A stretch of 52,215 nt of DNA. Source: CAZKCI01 sp964584165. Its GTDB lineage: Bacteria > Auribacterota > Erginobacteria > Erginobacterales > CAZKCI01. Below the pieces are notes generated by a model. That model was not told the origin of the DNA. It saw nothing but the letters and a program-made list of their open reading frames with translations, and ran no database searches. Where the stretch lies: assembly GCA_964584165.1 (NCBI GenBank), contig CAZOYW010000020.1, positions 1-52,215 of the forward strand. The letters run 5' to 3'. Made by a program: the position numbers and the translations under genes. Shown one piece after another: positions 30,745-38,603 of the stretch; the first letter of the stretch is position 1, and each line of letters starts with the position of its first letter.

Positions 30745-32286
30745 CTACTCCGCCGGATCGGACGGATCCGGCGGATCGGTCGGGTCGGACGGCTGGGGCA
30801 GGCGGTTGGCCGGCGCGACCGCGGCGGCCGGCGGGGCGGCCGGCACCCTCCGGAACCTCGCCACGTATCCGTCCGAGACCCCTCCGAAGGCGGGCTGGAA
30901 GGCGTTGAGGGTCGGGAAATCGAGCGAGCTGGTCTGGCCGCTGATGTAGGCGGTCCCCTTCCCGCTCGCCCAGGCCGCGTAGTGCTCGTCCTTGGCGGAA
31001 CCGCCCAGGTAGGTGGAGAAGAGGAGGAAGGAGCCGGTCGAGGAGAGGACGGAGAGGAATCCGTCGTAGTGCTTGGAGTGGAAGGCCTGGAAGGGGTCGA
31101 CCGTGGGGAAGTCCGGCGAATTGGTGTGGCCGGGGACGTAGACGTTCTTCTCGTCGTCGATGCAGATGTGCTTGGAGGTGTCGCTGGAGGAGCCGCCCAG
31201 GAGCGTGGAGAAGACCAGGGCCGAGCCGGAAGAGGTGAGCTTGGAGACCCAGGAGTCGCCGGAGCGGCGGACGGAGAGGTAGGGGTTGACCAGGGGGAAG
31301 TCGTCCGAGCCGCAGGCGCCGGTGGCGTAGATCTCGCCGTCGCGGTCGACCTCGAGCGCCCGCCCGGTCTCGTGGCCGGAGCCCCCGAGGAAGGTCGAGT
31401 AGAGGACCGCGGAGCCGGAGGCGGAGAGAACGGTGATGAAGGCGTCCTCGGCCCCGGCCTTGACCGGCTGGTAGGCGTCCCGGACGGGGAAATCCCCTCC
31501 CCCGGTGTTCCCGATGACGTAGACCTTGTCCCCCCGGGCCAATGCCATCTCCCCGATGTCGGGGTTGGTGGTGCCGAGATAGGTCGAGAAGACCAGGGCC
31601 GAGCCGGATGGCGAGAGCTTCACGACGTAGGCGTCCCAGGAGTGGCTGAAGGCGCCCTGGTAGGGGTTGACCGTGGGGAAGTCCGGCGAGAGGGTCTTGC
31701 CGGCGAAGTAGAAGGAGCCCTCGGAGTCGAGCGAGGACTTGTAGGCCCAGTCGTCGTTGTTCCCGCCCAGGAAGGTCGAGTAGAGGAGCGTCGAGCCGGT
31801 GGAGGAGAGCTTCAGGGCGAAGGAGTCCCAGGCCCCGTGGTGGTAGGCCTGGTAGGCGTTCGCGGTCGGGAAGTCGGAGGCGGTGGTCGCCCCGTTGACG
31901 TAGACTCCATAGGCCGAGTCCACCTGGACGGTGAAGCCTTCGGAACCGCCGGTTGCGCCCCCGATGAAGGTCGACCAGAGAAGGCTTTGGCCGGCGGAGT
32001 CGAAGACGGTCACGAAGACCGACTCCCCGTCCTTCTTCTCCATCTGGTAGCCGTTCTTGACCGGGAAGTCGGGCGAGTGGGTGTAGCCGGTGACGTAGAC
32101 CCGCTCCCGGTCGTCGGCGGCGACGCCGAAGGCGAACTCCCCGCCCTCCCCGCCCAGGTAGGTGGAGAAGACCGCCTCGTAGAGATGGGGAGCGGATGAC
32201 CCGGGTGTTGTCGAGCCCTCGGGCGGTAAGCTTTGGCAGCCGATCAGGATCAGGGCTGCGCCTAGAAAGGCAAAATGGCGTTTCAT
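30745..32286 (-). CDS. SBBP-repeat lipoprotein, seven repeats
   Basis: 513 residues from ATG 32284-32286, preceded by AAGGAG. A lipoprotein signal (FLGAALILIGCQS) is followed by seven repeats of ~60-65 residues, each with a YSTFLGG-like strand and a PDFPTVN-like turn, which matches the SBBP repeat and suggests a seven-bladed propeller. Near the end VSDGYVARFRRV closes the propeller, then a ~35-residue Pro/Ala/Asp tail. It is probably surface- or periplasm-exposed; such proteins often bind carbohydrate or protein partners, but the ligand is unknown. It has its own promoter and DUF2130 follows. Confidence 0.88.
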   Translation of the reverse strand: MKRHFAFLGAALILIGCQSLPPEGSTTPGSSAPHLYEAVFSTYLGGEGGEFAFGVAADDRERVYVTGYTHSPDFPVKNGYQMEKKDGESVFVTVFDSAGQSLLWSTFIGGATGGSEGFTVQVDSAYGVYVNGATTASDFPTANAYQAYHHGAWDSFALKLSSTGSTLLYSTFLGGNNDDWAYKSSLDSEGSFYFAGKTLSPDFPTVNPYQGAFSHSWDAYVVKLSPSGSALVFSTYLGTTNPDIGEMALARGDKVYVIGNTGGGDFPVRDAYQPVKAGAEDAFITVLSASGSAVLYSTFLGGSGHETGRALEVDRDGEIYATGACGSDDFPLVNPYLSVRRSGDSWVSKLTSSGSALVFSTLLGGSSSDTSKHICIDDEKNVYVPGHTNSPDFPTVDPFQAFHSKHYDGFLSVLSSTGSFLLFSTYLGGSAKDEHYAAWASGKGTAYISGQTSSLDFPTLNAFQPAFGGVSDGYVARFRRVPAAPPAAAVAPANRLPQPSDPTDPPDPSDPAE

Positions 32287-32334
32287 GCTTTCTCCTTTTT
32301 CCGAAGGACGCTTCCGGCGCCCTTCGGGAAAAGG

Positions 32335-32363
32335 ACTATACTTTCGCGGCGGGAGACCGGCAA
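32335..32363 (-). promoter_or_regulatory. Sigma-70-type promoter of the SBBP gene, with leader hairpin
   Basis: Minus strand TTGCCG (32358-32363), a 17-base spacer and TATAGT (32335-32340). The leader contains a hairpin CCGAAGG...CCTTCGG (32301-32327), with inner CGC/GCG pairs, ending just before the AAAAAGGAG ribosome site. Confidence 0.55.
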
Positions 32364-32400
32364 GGGAAATAGTCCGAAGCAAAATCCGGCACATCCGCGC

Positions 32401-32505
32401 AACTTTCCGCAACCTCACGTAACCTTTCGTAACCTTACGTAACCTTACGTAACCTCACGTAACCTTGCGTAACCTTACGTAACCTCCCGCGACCTCCCGC
32501 CACCC
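32401..32505. repeat. 10-bp tandem array, unit AACCTTACGT
   Basis: About ten consecutive 10-base units with no spacer: the central seven differ from AACCTTACGT at one or two positions, and the outer ones (AACTTTCCGC, GACCTCCCGC) are degenerate. It lies between the end of the outer-membrane efflux gene and the SBBP promoter, starting ~38 bases upstream of the -35 box. Confidence 0.9.
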
Positions 32506-32509
32506 TGGC

Positions 32510-33934
32510 CTACTCTTCCCATCCCCCGCCCAAGGCCTTGTAGAGCTGGACCACGACCAGGAGTTCCGAGAGGCGGGTCTGGGCGAGCGCGTTCTCGGCC
32601 GGGAAGAGCTGCTGCTGGGCCTCCAGGACCTCGTAGTAGCTCGCCTTGCCGGCGATGTAGCGCTGGGTCGAAACCTTGACCGCCTCGCTGAGCGAGGAGA
32701 CGGCGATCTCGTACTGGGCCCTCACCCCTTCGAGCTTTTCCCGGGCGACGAGCGCGTTGGCCACTTCCTGGAAGGCGCTCCGGACGGTTTTCTCGTATCC
32801 CGCCCGGGCCTCGTCCCAGACGGCCCGGGCCTGGTCGTACTGGGCGACCAGCTTCCCCCCCTCAAAGAGCGGCCCGGAGAGGTTCCCCCCCGCGGACCAG
32901 GACTCCTGGTCCGCGCCGTCGAAGGCCATAAGCTCGTCGCTGACGCGGCCGTAGAGGCCGGTGAGGTTGATCCGGGGGAAGAAGGAGCCTTTCGCCGCGC
33001 CGACCCCCGCGGAGGCGGCGTGGAGCGTCGCGGAGGCCTGGCGGATGTCCGGACGGCGCTCGAGCAGGCCGGAGGGGAGCCCGGCCGGGACCTCCGGCGG
33101 AAGGGACTGCTCCAGCAATCCCGCGGTCCGCTTGACCTCCCCGGGGTCGCGCCCCAGGAGGATCTGGATCTGGTTCTCCTCGACGGCGATCTGCCTCTCC
33201 AGGTCGGGGATGGTCGCGGCGACATTGGCCAGGGCCGCCTCGGCCCGGGAGACCTCGAGCTTGGAGGCGACGCCCCCTTGCAGGCGCTGGTTGAAGATCC
33301 GCAGGGACTCCCGGAAGGAGTCGGCCGTCCGCCGGGCGATCTCGAGCTCGTAATCCAGGGCGAGGAGAGTGAAGTAGGACTGGGCCACCTCCCCGATCAG
33401 GCCGATCCGGACGCCGCTTTTGGCCTCCTCGGTCGCGAGGAAGCGGGCCTGGTCCGCCTCGTTCATCCGCCGGAGGCGCCCCCAGAGGTCGATCTCCCAG
33501 GAGGCCGTGATCCCGGCGAAGGAGGAGTCGCCCTCCTCGGTCACGGAGAGGGTCGGGGACCCCAGGAACTCCCCGACGCCGTGGCTCAATTGGTACTGGT
33601 AGCCGGCCTGGGGGAGGAGAAGGGCGCGGGACTGGGAGGCGACATAGCGCGCCTGCTCGACCCGGGAGGCCGCGATCCGGAGGTCGTAGTTGTTCTCGAG
33701 GGCGGTTTGGATCAGGTCGGCCAGGGTCGGGTCCCGGTAGACCTCCGCCCAGGGCTCGTCGCCGAGCGACCGGGCGGAGGCGGGCGCGGTCTGGTCCCGG
33801 AACGAGGGCGGGGTCTCGATCTGGGGCGGGGCGTAGTCCGGCCCGATCGCGCAGCCGGCGAGAATGGCCAGCGCAACTGCCGCCGTCATGGCGAGCCCCG
33901 AGCTTAGTCGAGGGGCGAAGCAATCCCGCGTCAT
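32510..33934 (-). CDS. RND-efflux outer-membrane factor lipoprotein (NodT/OprM family)
   Basis: Trimeric outer-membrane channel of a tripartite pump. Two outer-membrane efflux repeats are visible: YRDPTLADLIQTALENNYDLRIA and GLLERRPDIRQASATLHAAS are typical. The lipobox LAILAGC is followed by AIGPDYAPP, the NodT start. Start choice is unusual: ATG 33934 and ATG 33889 both lie in tandem 45-bp repeats, and the frame stays open to GTG 34102, which overlaps the RND stop as GTGA and has AAAGGAG upstream. GTG 34102 looks like the ancestral start, with repeats inserted into the signal-peptide region. ATG 33934 gives a plausible leader (MTRDCFAPRLSSGLAMTAAV...LAGC). Last gene of the efflux operon. 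Confidence 0.85.
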   Translation of the reverse strand: MTRDCFAPRLSSGLAMTAAVALAILAGCAIGPDYAPPQIETPPSFRDQTAPASARSLGDEPWAEVYRDPTLADLIQTALENNYDLRIAASRVEQARYVASQSRALLLPQAGYQYQLSHGVGEFLGSPTLSVTEEGDSSFAGITASWEIDLWGRLRRMNEADQARFLATEEAKSGVRIGLIGEVAQSYFTLLALDYELEIARRTADSFRESLRIFNQRLQGGVASKLEVSRAEAALANVAATIPDLERQIAVEENQIQILLGRDPGEVKRTAGLLEQSLPPEVPAGLPSGLLERRPDIRQASATLHAASAGVGAAKGSFFPRINLTGLYGRVSDELMAFDGADQESWSAGGNLSGPLFEGGKLVAQYDQARAVWDEARAGYEKTVRSAFQEVANALVAREKLEGVRAQYEIAVSSLSEAVKVSTQRYIAGKASYYEVLEAQQQLFPAENALAQTRLSELLVVVQLYKALGGGWEE

Positions 33935-34054
33935 GGCGAGCCCCGAGCTTAGTCGAGGGGCGAAGCAATCTCCGGGTAGTCCCCGAATCGTTTCCCGCGC
34001 GGCAGGGCGAGATTGCTTCGTCCCCCTCGCTTCGCTTGGGGTCCTCGCAATGAC
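33885..34054. repeat. GTCATGGCGAGCCCCGAGC 45-bp repeats: two direct, one inverted
   Basis: Copy 1 at 33885-33929 and copy 2 at 33930-33973 are identical over ~41 bases; an inverted relative ends GTCCTCGCAATGAC at 34010-34054. The unit is 45 bp, a multiple of three, so the efflux-gene frame is kept through both direct copies. GTCATTGCGAG...GAAGCAATC is a word set I recognise from spacers of many unrelated bacterial genomes. Confidence 0.85.
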
Positions 34055-34098
34055 ACCGCTTCCGGGAGAGGCATCGGGCGGGGACAAGAGGCGCGGGC

Positions 34099-37000
34099 TC
34101 ACGGGAGTCGTTTCTCCTTTCCGGCTCCGCCCTCCGGAGCGGCCTCGACCCGGCCGCCCGAGAGCTTCTCCACGAAGAAGAATAGGGCGGGGATGATGAA
34201 GACGGCGATCAGGGTGGAGGCGAGCATCCCCCCGATCACCGCCGTCCCCATCACCTGGCGGGCGTTGGCGCCCGAGCCGGAGGCGATGAAGAGGGGGACG
34301 CAGCCGAGGATGAAGGCGAGGGAGGTCATCAGGATGGGGCGAAGCCTCAGGCGGGCGCCGGTCAGGGCGGCCTCCTTCAGGCTCTTCCCCTTCTTGTGCT
34401 CCATCCGGGCGAACTCGACGATCAGGATGGCGTTTTTAGCGGCAAGCCCGATCAGCATGATCAGTCCGATCTGGGCGTAGATGTTGTTCTCCATCTTCCG
34501 GAGCATCAGGAAGGCGAAGGCCCCGAAGACGGCGACCGGCGTGGAGAGGAGGACGCTGAAGGGGAGCGACCAGGACTCGTAGAGGGCGGTCAAGATGAGG
34601 AAGACGAAGACCAGGGAGAGGGCGAAGATGATCCCGGGGGAGACCCCCTCGGCCGCGAGCTTCTGCTGGTAGGACATCCCCATGTAGTCGAACCCCATCT
34701 CGGGGGGCATGGTCTCGGCGAAGACCTCCTCCAGGGCGTTCATCGCCTGGGTCGAGCTGAAGCCCTGTGCGACCGTGGCGTTGATCTGGGCGGCGCGGTA
34801 GAGGTTGTAGCGCATCGTGAACTCGGGCCCGGCGTCGGAGCGGGGCTTGATCAGGGCGTCGAGCGGGGCCATGTCGCCGGCGGAGTTGCGCACGTAGAAT
34901 TGGCCGAGCTGGTCGGCGTCGGTCCGGAAGTCGCCCTCGGCCTGGACGAAGACCTGCCACTGGCGTCCGAAGCGGTTGAAGTAGTTGACGAAATAGCCGC
35001 CCATGAAGGTCTGGAGGGTGGTGTAGACGTCGGAGAGGGAGACCCCCTGGCGCAGGGCCTTGTCCCGGTCGACGTCGACGAAGACCTGGGGGACGGTGGG
35101 GACGAAGGTGGTCGTCACCTGGGCGAGCTCGGGGCGCTTCTGGGCGGCCTCGATGAAAAGGCGCGTGTTCTTGGCCAAGAAGGCCACGTCCCCCCCGGAG
35201 CGGTCCTGGAGGACGAAGGAGACGCCTCCGGACGATCCGACGCCGGGGATGGCGGGGGGCGGGAAGGGGAAGGCGATCGCGCCGGGGATTTTTTTTAGCG
35301 CCGCGAAGACGCGATACATCAGGACCCGGTAGCGCTGGGAGAAGGATTTCCGCTCCGACCAGTCCTTGAGCGAGAAGAAGAAGGAGCCGGCGTAGGTGGT
35401 GGAGGTCCCGGAAAGGAAGCTGTAGCCGACGATGGTGGTGGTGTGCTCGATCCCGTCGATCGCCTTGACCGCCGACTCGATCTCCCGGCAGACCGCGTCG
35501 GTCCGCTGGAGCGAGGCCGCGTCGGGGAGGGTCACGTTGGCAAAGAAGTAGCCCTGGTCCTCGTCCGGGAGGAAGCCCCCGGGGAGGCGGCCACCGAGCA
35601 GGAGGGCCAGGAGCATGAATCCTCCGAGGAGGATGGCGCTGAGGAGGAGCTTGCGGATCAGCGCTCCGGACCAGCGGACGTAGCGGTCAGTCGTCCGGTT
35701 AAAGCCGCGGTTGAACCAGCCGAAGAAGCGGCCGGAGATCCCCCTCGACTCCTTCCGGGGGCGGAGGATCAGGGCAGCCAGCGCCGGGGAGAGGGAGAGG
35801 GCGTTGAAGGCGGAGATCAGGACCGAGATGGCGGTGGTGACCGCGAACTGCTGGTAGAGCCTCCCGGTGATCCCCGGGATGAAGACGGTGGGGAGGAAGA
35901 CCGAGGCGAGGATGAGGGCGATCGCGGTCACCGGTCCCGAGACTTCCTCCATCGCTTTAAACGCCGCTTCCTTGGGAGTCTTGCCCTCCTCGATGTGCCG
36001 TTCCACCGCCTCGACCACGACGATGGCGTCGTCCACCACCAGACCGATGGCGAGGACCAACCCGAAGAGGGAGAGGGTGTTCACGGTGAAGCCGAGGATG
36101 GGGAAGACGATGAAGGTGCCGATCAGGGAGACGGGGACGGCGAGGAGCGGGATCAGGGTCGCCCGCCAGCCCTGGAGGAAGATGAAGACGACGATGATGA
36201 CCAGGATCAAAGCCTCGACCAGCGTCTTCTGGATCTCCTCGATCCCGGAGGTGACGGCCTTGGTGGTGTCGAGCGCGATCTGGTAGTCGAGCCCGGGAGG
36301 GAAGCGCTCGGCGAGCTTCGCCATCAGCTTCTTCGCCCGGTCGGCGGCGTCGAGCGCGTTGGAACCCGGCATCTGGTAGACCGCGAGGATCGCCGCCGGC
36401 TGGCCGTTGAAGCGCCCCTTCACCCCGTAGGAGTTGGCCCCCATCTCGATCCGGGCGACGTCCTTGAGGCGGAGGATCGACCCGTCGGAATCCGTCCGGA
36501 CGACCACCTCGCCGAACTCCTCCGGGGTCTCGAGCCGCCCCTGGGCCCGGACCGCGTAGGTGAACTCCTGGCCGGCCGGGACCGGCTCCCCCCCAACCTG
36601 GCCGGCGGGGTTGACCCGGTTCTGGGTGTTGATGGCGTTGACGATCTCGGGGATGGTCAGGTTGAGCTTGGCGAGCTTGTCCGGGCGGACCCAGATCCGC
36701 ATCGCGAGCTGCCCCCCGCTCATCACCTGGACGTTGGTGAGCCCCGGCACCCGGGCGAGTTCGTCGAGGAGGTTGATCGTGGCGTAGTTGGAGAGGAAAT
36801 ACTGGTCGTAGATCCCGCTCGGAGAGTAGATGCTGAAGAGGAGGAGCGGCGAGGACATGGATTTCTGGACGAGCAACCCGTAGTTGCGGACGTCGGCGGG
36901 GATCTGGGACTCGGCCTGCGACTCCCGCATCTGGGCGAGGACCTGGTCGGTGTTGGGGTCGGTGGAGACGTCGAAGATCACCTGGAGGGACATCTGGCCG

Positions 37001-37254
37001 TTGTTGGCGGAGGTCGAGTACATGTAGAGCATGTTGTCCACGCCGCTCATCTGCTGCTCGATCGGCGTGGCCACCGACTCCTCCACGGTCCCGGAGTCGG
37101 CGCCGACGTAGGTGGCCTTGATGTTGATCTGGGGAGGGACGATGTTGGGGAAGAGGGAGACGGGGAGGCCGAGGAGCGAGACGACCCCGACGATCACGGT
37201 AACGATGGCGATCACGATCGCCACCGTGGGATGGTTGATGAAGAACTTGGCCAT
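34099..37254 (-). CDS. RND-family multidrug efflux pump, HAE1 type (AcrB-like)
   Basis: Proton-driven inner-membrane transporter, 1051 residues, the standard size. It begins MAKFFINHPTVAIVIAIVTV. The proton-relay aspartates lie in GLVVDDAIVVVE (~407-410) and the matching Lys in GLAAKNAILIVEF (~940). Two large periplasmic loops are present (for example GGQLAMRIWVRPDKLAKLNL and the second-loop DEDQGYFFANVTLPD). It exports amphiphilic compounds in complex with the adaptor upstream and the outer-membrane factor downstream. No Shine-Dalgarno is visible before its ATG; a family-A repeat sits only 7 bases upstream and may have displaced it. Confidence 0.96.
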   Translation of the reverse strand: MAKFFINHPTVAIVIAIVTVIVGVVSLLGLPVSLFPNIVPPQINIKATYVGADSGTVEESVATPIEQQMSGVDNMLYMYSTSANNGQMSLQVIFDVSTDPNTDQVLAQMRESQAESQIPADVRNYGLLVQKSMSSPLLLFSIYSPSGIYDQYFLSNYATINLLDELARVPGLTNVQVMSGGQLAMRIWVRPDKLAKLNLTIPEIVNAINTQNRVNPAGQVGGEPVPAGQEFTYAVRAQGRLETPEEFGEVVVRTDSDGSILRLKDVARIEMGANSYGVKGRFNGQPAAILAVYQMPGSNALDAADRAKKLMAKLAERFPPGLDYQIALDTTKAVTSGIEEIQKTLVEALILVIIVVFIFLQGWRATLIPLLAVPVSLIGTFIVFPILGFTVNTLSLFGLVLAIGLVVDDAIVVVEAVERHIEEGKTPKEAAFKAMEEVSGPVTAIALILASVFLPTVFIPGITGRLYQQFAVTTAISVLISAFNALSLSPALAALILRPRKESRGISGRFFGWFNRGFNRTTDRYVRWSGALIRKLLLSAILLGGFMLLALLLGGRLPGGFLPDEDQGYFFANVTLPDAASLQRTDAVCREIESAVKAIDGIEHTTTIVGYSFLSGTSTTYAGSFFFSLKDWSERKSFSQRYRVLMYRVFAALKKIPGAIAFPFPPPAIPGVGSSGGVSFVLQDRSGGDVAFLAKNTRLFIEAAQKRPELAQVTTTFVPTVPQVFVDVDRDKALRQGVSLSDVYTTLQTFMGGYFVNYFNRFGRQWQVFVQAEGDFRTDADQLGQFYVRNSAGDMAPLDALIKPRSDAGPEFTMRYNLYRAAQINATVAQGFSSTQAMNALEEVFAETMPPEMGFDYMGMSYQQKLAAEGVSPGIIFALSLVFVFLILTALYESWSLPFSVLLSTPVAVFGAFAFLMLRKMENNIYAQIGLIMLIGLAAKNAILIVEFARMEHKKGKSLKEAALTGARLRLRPILMTSLAFILGCVPLFIASGSGANARQVMGTAVIGGMLASTLIAVFIIPALFFFVEKLSGGRVEAAPEGGAGKEKRLP

Positions 37255-37261
37255 CTGCGTT

Positions 37262-37319
37262 AGTAGGCCGGTTCTATGAACCGGCGGTCTTTCGCGCCCC
37301 GACTCGGTCGGGGCCTACA
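37262..37319. repeat. TGTAG...CTAC double-hairpin repeat (family A), copy 2
   Basis: Minus strand: TGTAG, hairpin GCCCCGAC-CGA-GTCGGGGC, a 10-base spacer, hairpin GCCGGTTC-ATA-GAACCGGC, then CTACT. Exact family-A plan with 8-bp stems. The opening TGTAG supplies the in-frame TAG stop of the adaptor gene. Confidence 0.9.
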
Positions 37320-38430
37320 AAACCGGCGAGGCGGCGGCGGACGGTCCCGGCGTGCGGTAGGGCTGGGGCGAGACGACGGCTCCGTCCTTCGCCTTCTGGA
37401 CGCCCTCGACCACGACCTGGTCGTCCGGGCCGATCCCCGCCGTGACTATCCAGAGTGAGCCGGAGCGCTCGCCCATCGTCACCGGGCGGATCGACGCCTT
37501 ATTGTCGTCCTTGACCACCGCGAGCTGGTAGGTCCCCTGGATCTCGATCACCGCCCGCTGGGGGACCAGGAGGGCGTCCTTCCGAATGCCGACCTGGGCG
37601 CGGACCCGGGCGAACTGCCCGGGCCGGAGGACATGGCGCGGGTTGGGGAACTCGCCGACCAGGCGGATCGCGCCCGTCCGCGGGTCGACCTCGCGGTCGA
37701 CGCTCACGACCCTCCCCTTCTCGGCGTAGGGCCGGTCGCCGGCCAGGATGAGCTGAAGCTCAACCGTCGGCGGCTCCGGCGTCGCCTCCTCCCCCTCGTC
37801 ACCGTCCAGAAAGGGCTTCACCGCGGCCAGGTAATCCTGCTCGCTGACGCTGAAGTAGGCCCAGATGGGGTCGACCTGGGAGACGACGGTGAGGGGCTGG
37901 TCGGACGGGCCGACCAGGTCGCCGATCTGGGCGGAGGCGATGGCGGCGATCCCGCTGATGGGGGCGACGATCCGGGTGAACTCGAGGTTGAGGCGGGCCT
38001 GCTCGACCGCCGCCAGGTTGGAGAGGTTCGCCTGGACGGCGTCGTCGAGCTCCTGCTGGCTGACCGCGCTTTCCTTGGCGAGCGGGGTCAGCCGCTTCAC
38101 GTCGAGCTCGGTCTTGCCCAGGGCGGCGTTGGCCTGGTCGAGCTTGGCCTGGAAGGGCCGGGGATCGATCTGGAAAAGGAGGTCGCCCTTCTGCACCAGG
38201 GCGCCGTCGTGGTAGTTCTGCGACTGGAGGTAGCCGCTGACCTCGGCCCGGATCTGGGCGTTGACCGAGCCGTCCAGCGTCCCCACCCACTCGTCGTAAA
38301 CCGGGACGTCCATCCGGACGGGCTTGGCCACCTGCACCTCGGGCGGCCCGGCCGGGGGGATCTTGGGCATGCAGGAAACGGCGAAGAGCAAAAGAAAGGG
38401 GATGCCTAAATAAAGGACCTTCGTCTTCAT
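37315..38430 (-). CDS. RND-efflux periplasmic adaptor lipoprotein (AcrA/MexA family)
   Basis: 371 residues from ATG 38428-38430. A lipoprotein signal (FLLLFAVSCMP) anchors it in the inner membrane. Domains in order: half-motif of the lipoyl domain (VNAQIRAEVSGYLQSQNYHDGALV), alpha-helical hairpin (~100-165), second lipoyl half (RIVAPISGIAAIASAQIGDLV), beta-barrel (ELQLILAGDRPYAEKGRV and PNPRHVLRPGQFARVRAQVG) and membrane-proximal domain. It joins the RND pump to the outer-membrane factor. The end Pro-Val-Leu-TAG uses a stop inside the repeat, so the native tail may have been longer. First gene of the three-gene efflux operon. Confidence 0.94.
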   Translation of the reverse strand: MKTKVLYLGIPFLLLFAVSCMPKIPPAGPPEVQVAKPVRMDVPVYDEWVGTLDGSVNAQIRAEVSGYLQSQNYHDGALVQKGDLLFQIDPRPFQAKLDQANAALGKTELDVKRLTPLAKESAVSQQELDDAVQANLSNLAAVEQARLNLEFTRIVAPISGIAAIASAQIGDLVGPSDQPLTVVSQVDPIWAYFSVSEQDYLAAVKPFLDGDEGEEATPEPPTVELQLILAGDRPYAEKGRVVSVDREVDPRTGAIRLVGEFPNPRHVLRPGQFARVRAQVGIRKDALLVPQRAVIEIQGTYQLAVVKDDNKASIRPVTMGERSGSLWIVTAGIGPDDQVVVEGVQKAKDGAVVSPQPYRTPGPSAAASPVL

Positions 38431-38603
38431 CTCACACGTTTCCTCGGGTTCCGGGCGGGCGCTGAGCATGGGAACCTGCCGATTAGGATCGGGAATATAT
38501 ATCAGATCGGGCCTGCCCTGACTACGTGGAAATGCTCCTCGCTGATCATCTGTAGAAATCGGGGCCCCGAGCCAGTGGCCAGACCGGCTTTGGCTCGGCA
38601 TTA

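Noticed and set aside
32401..32505. The 10-bp array considered as replication-origin iterons
   Set aside because: No dnaA, rep, dnaN or parAB gene, no DnaA-box cluster and no AT-rich unwinding region are adjacent.
33885..34054. Two direct repeats plus an inverted copy considered as a CRISPR remnant
   Set aside because: The 45-bp direct copies are contiguous without spacers, one copy is inverted, and no cas genes are nearby.
35443..37263. A 606-codon plus-strand open frame opposite the RND pump
   Set aside because: The translation is low-complexity Asp/Glu/Gly/Arg, typical of the antisense of a high-GC membrane gene, and it crosses a palindromic repeat.
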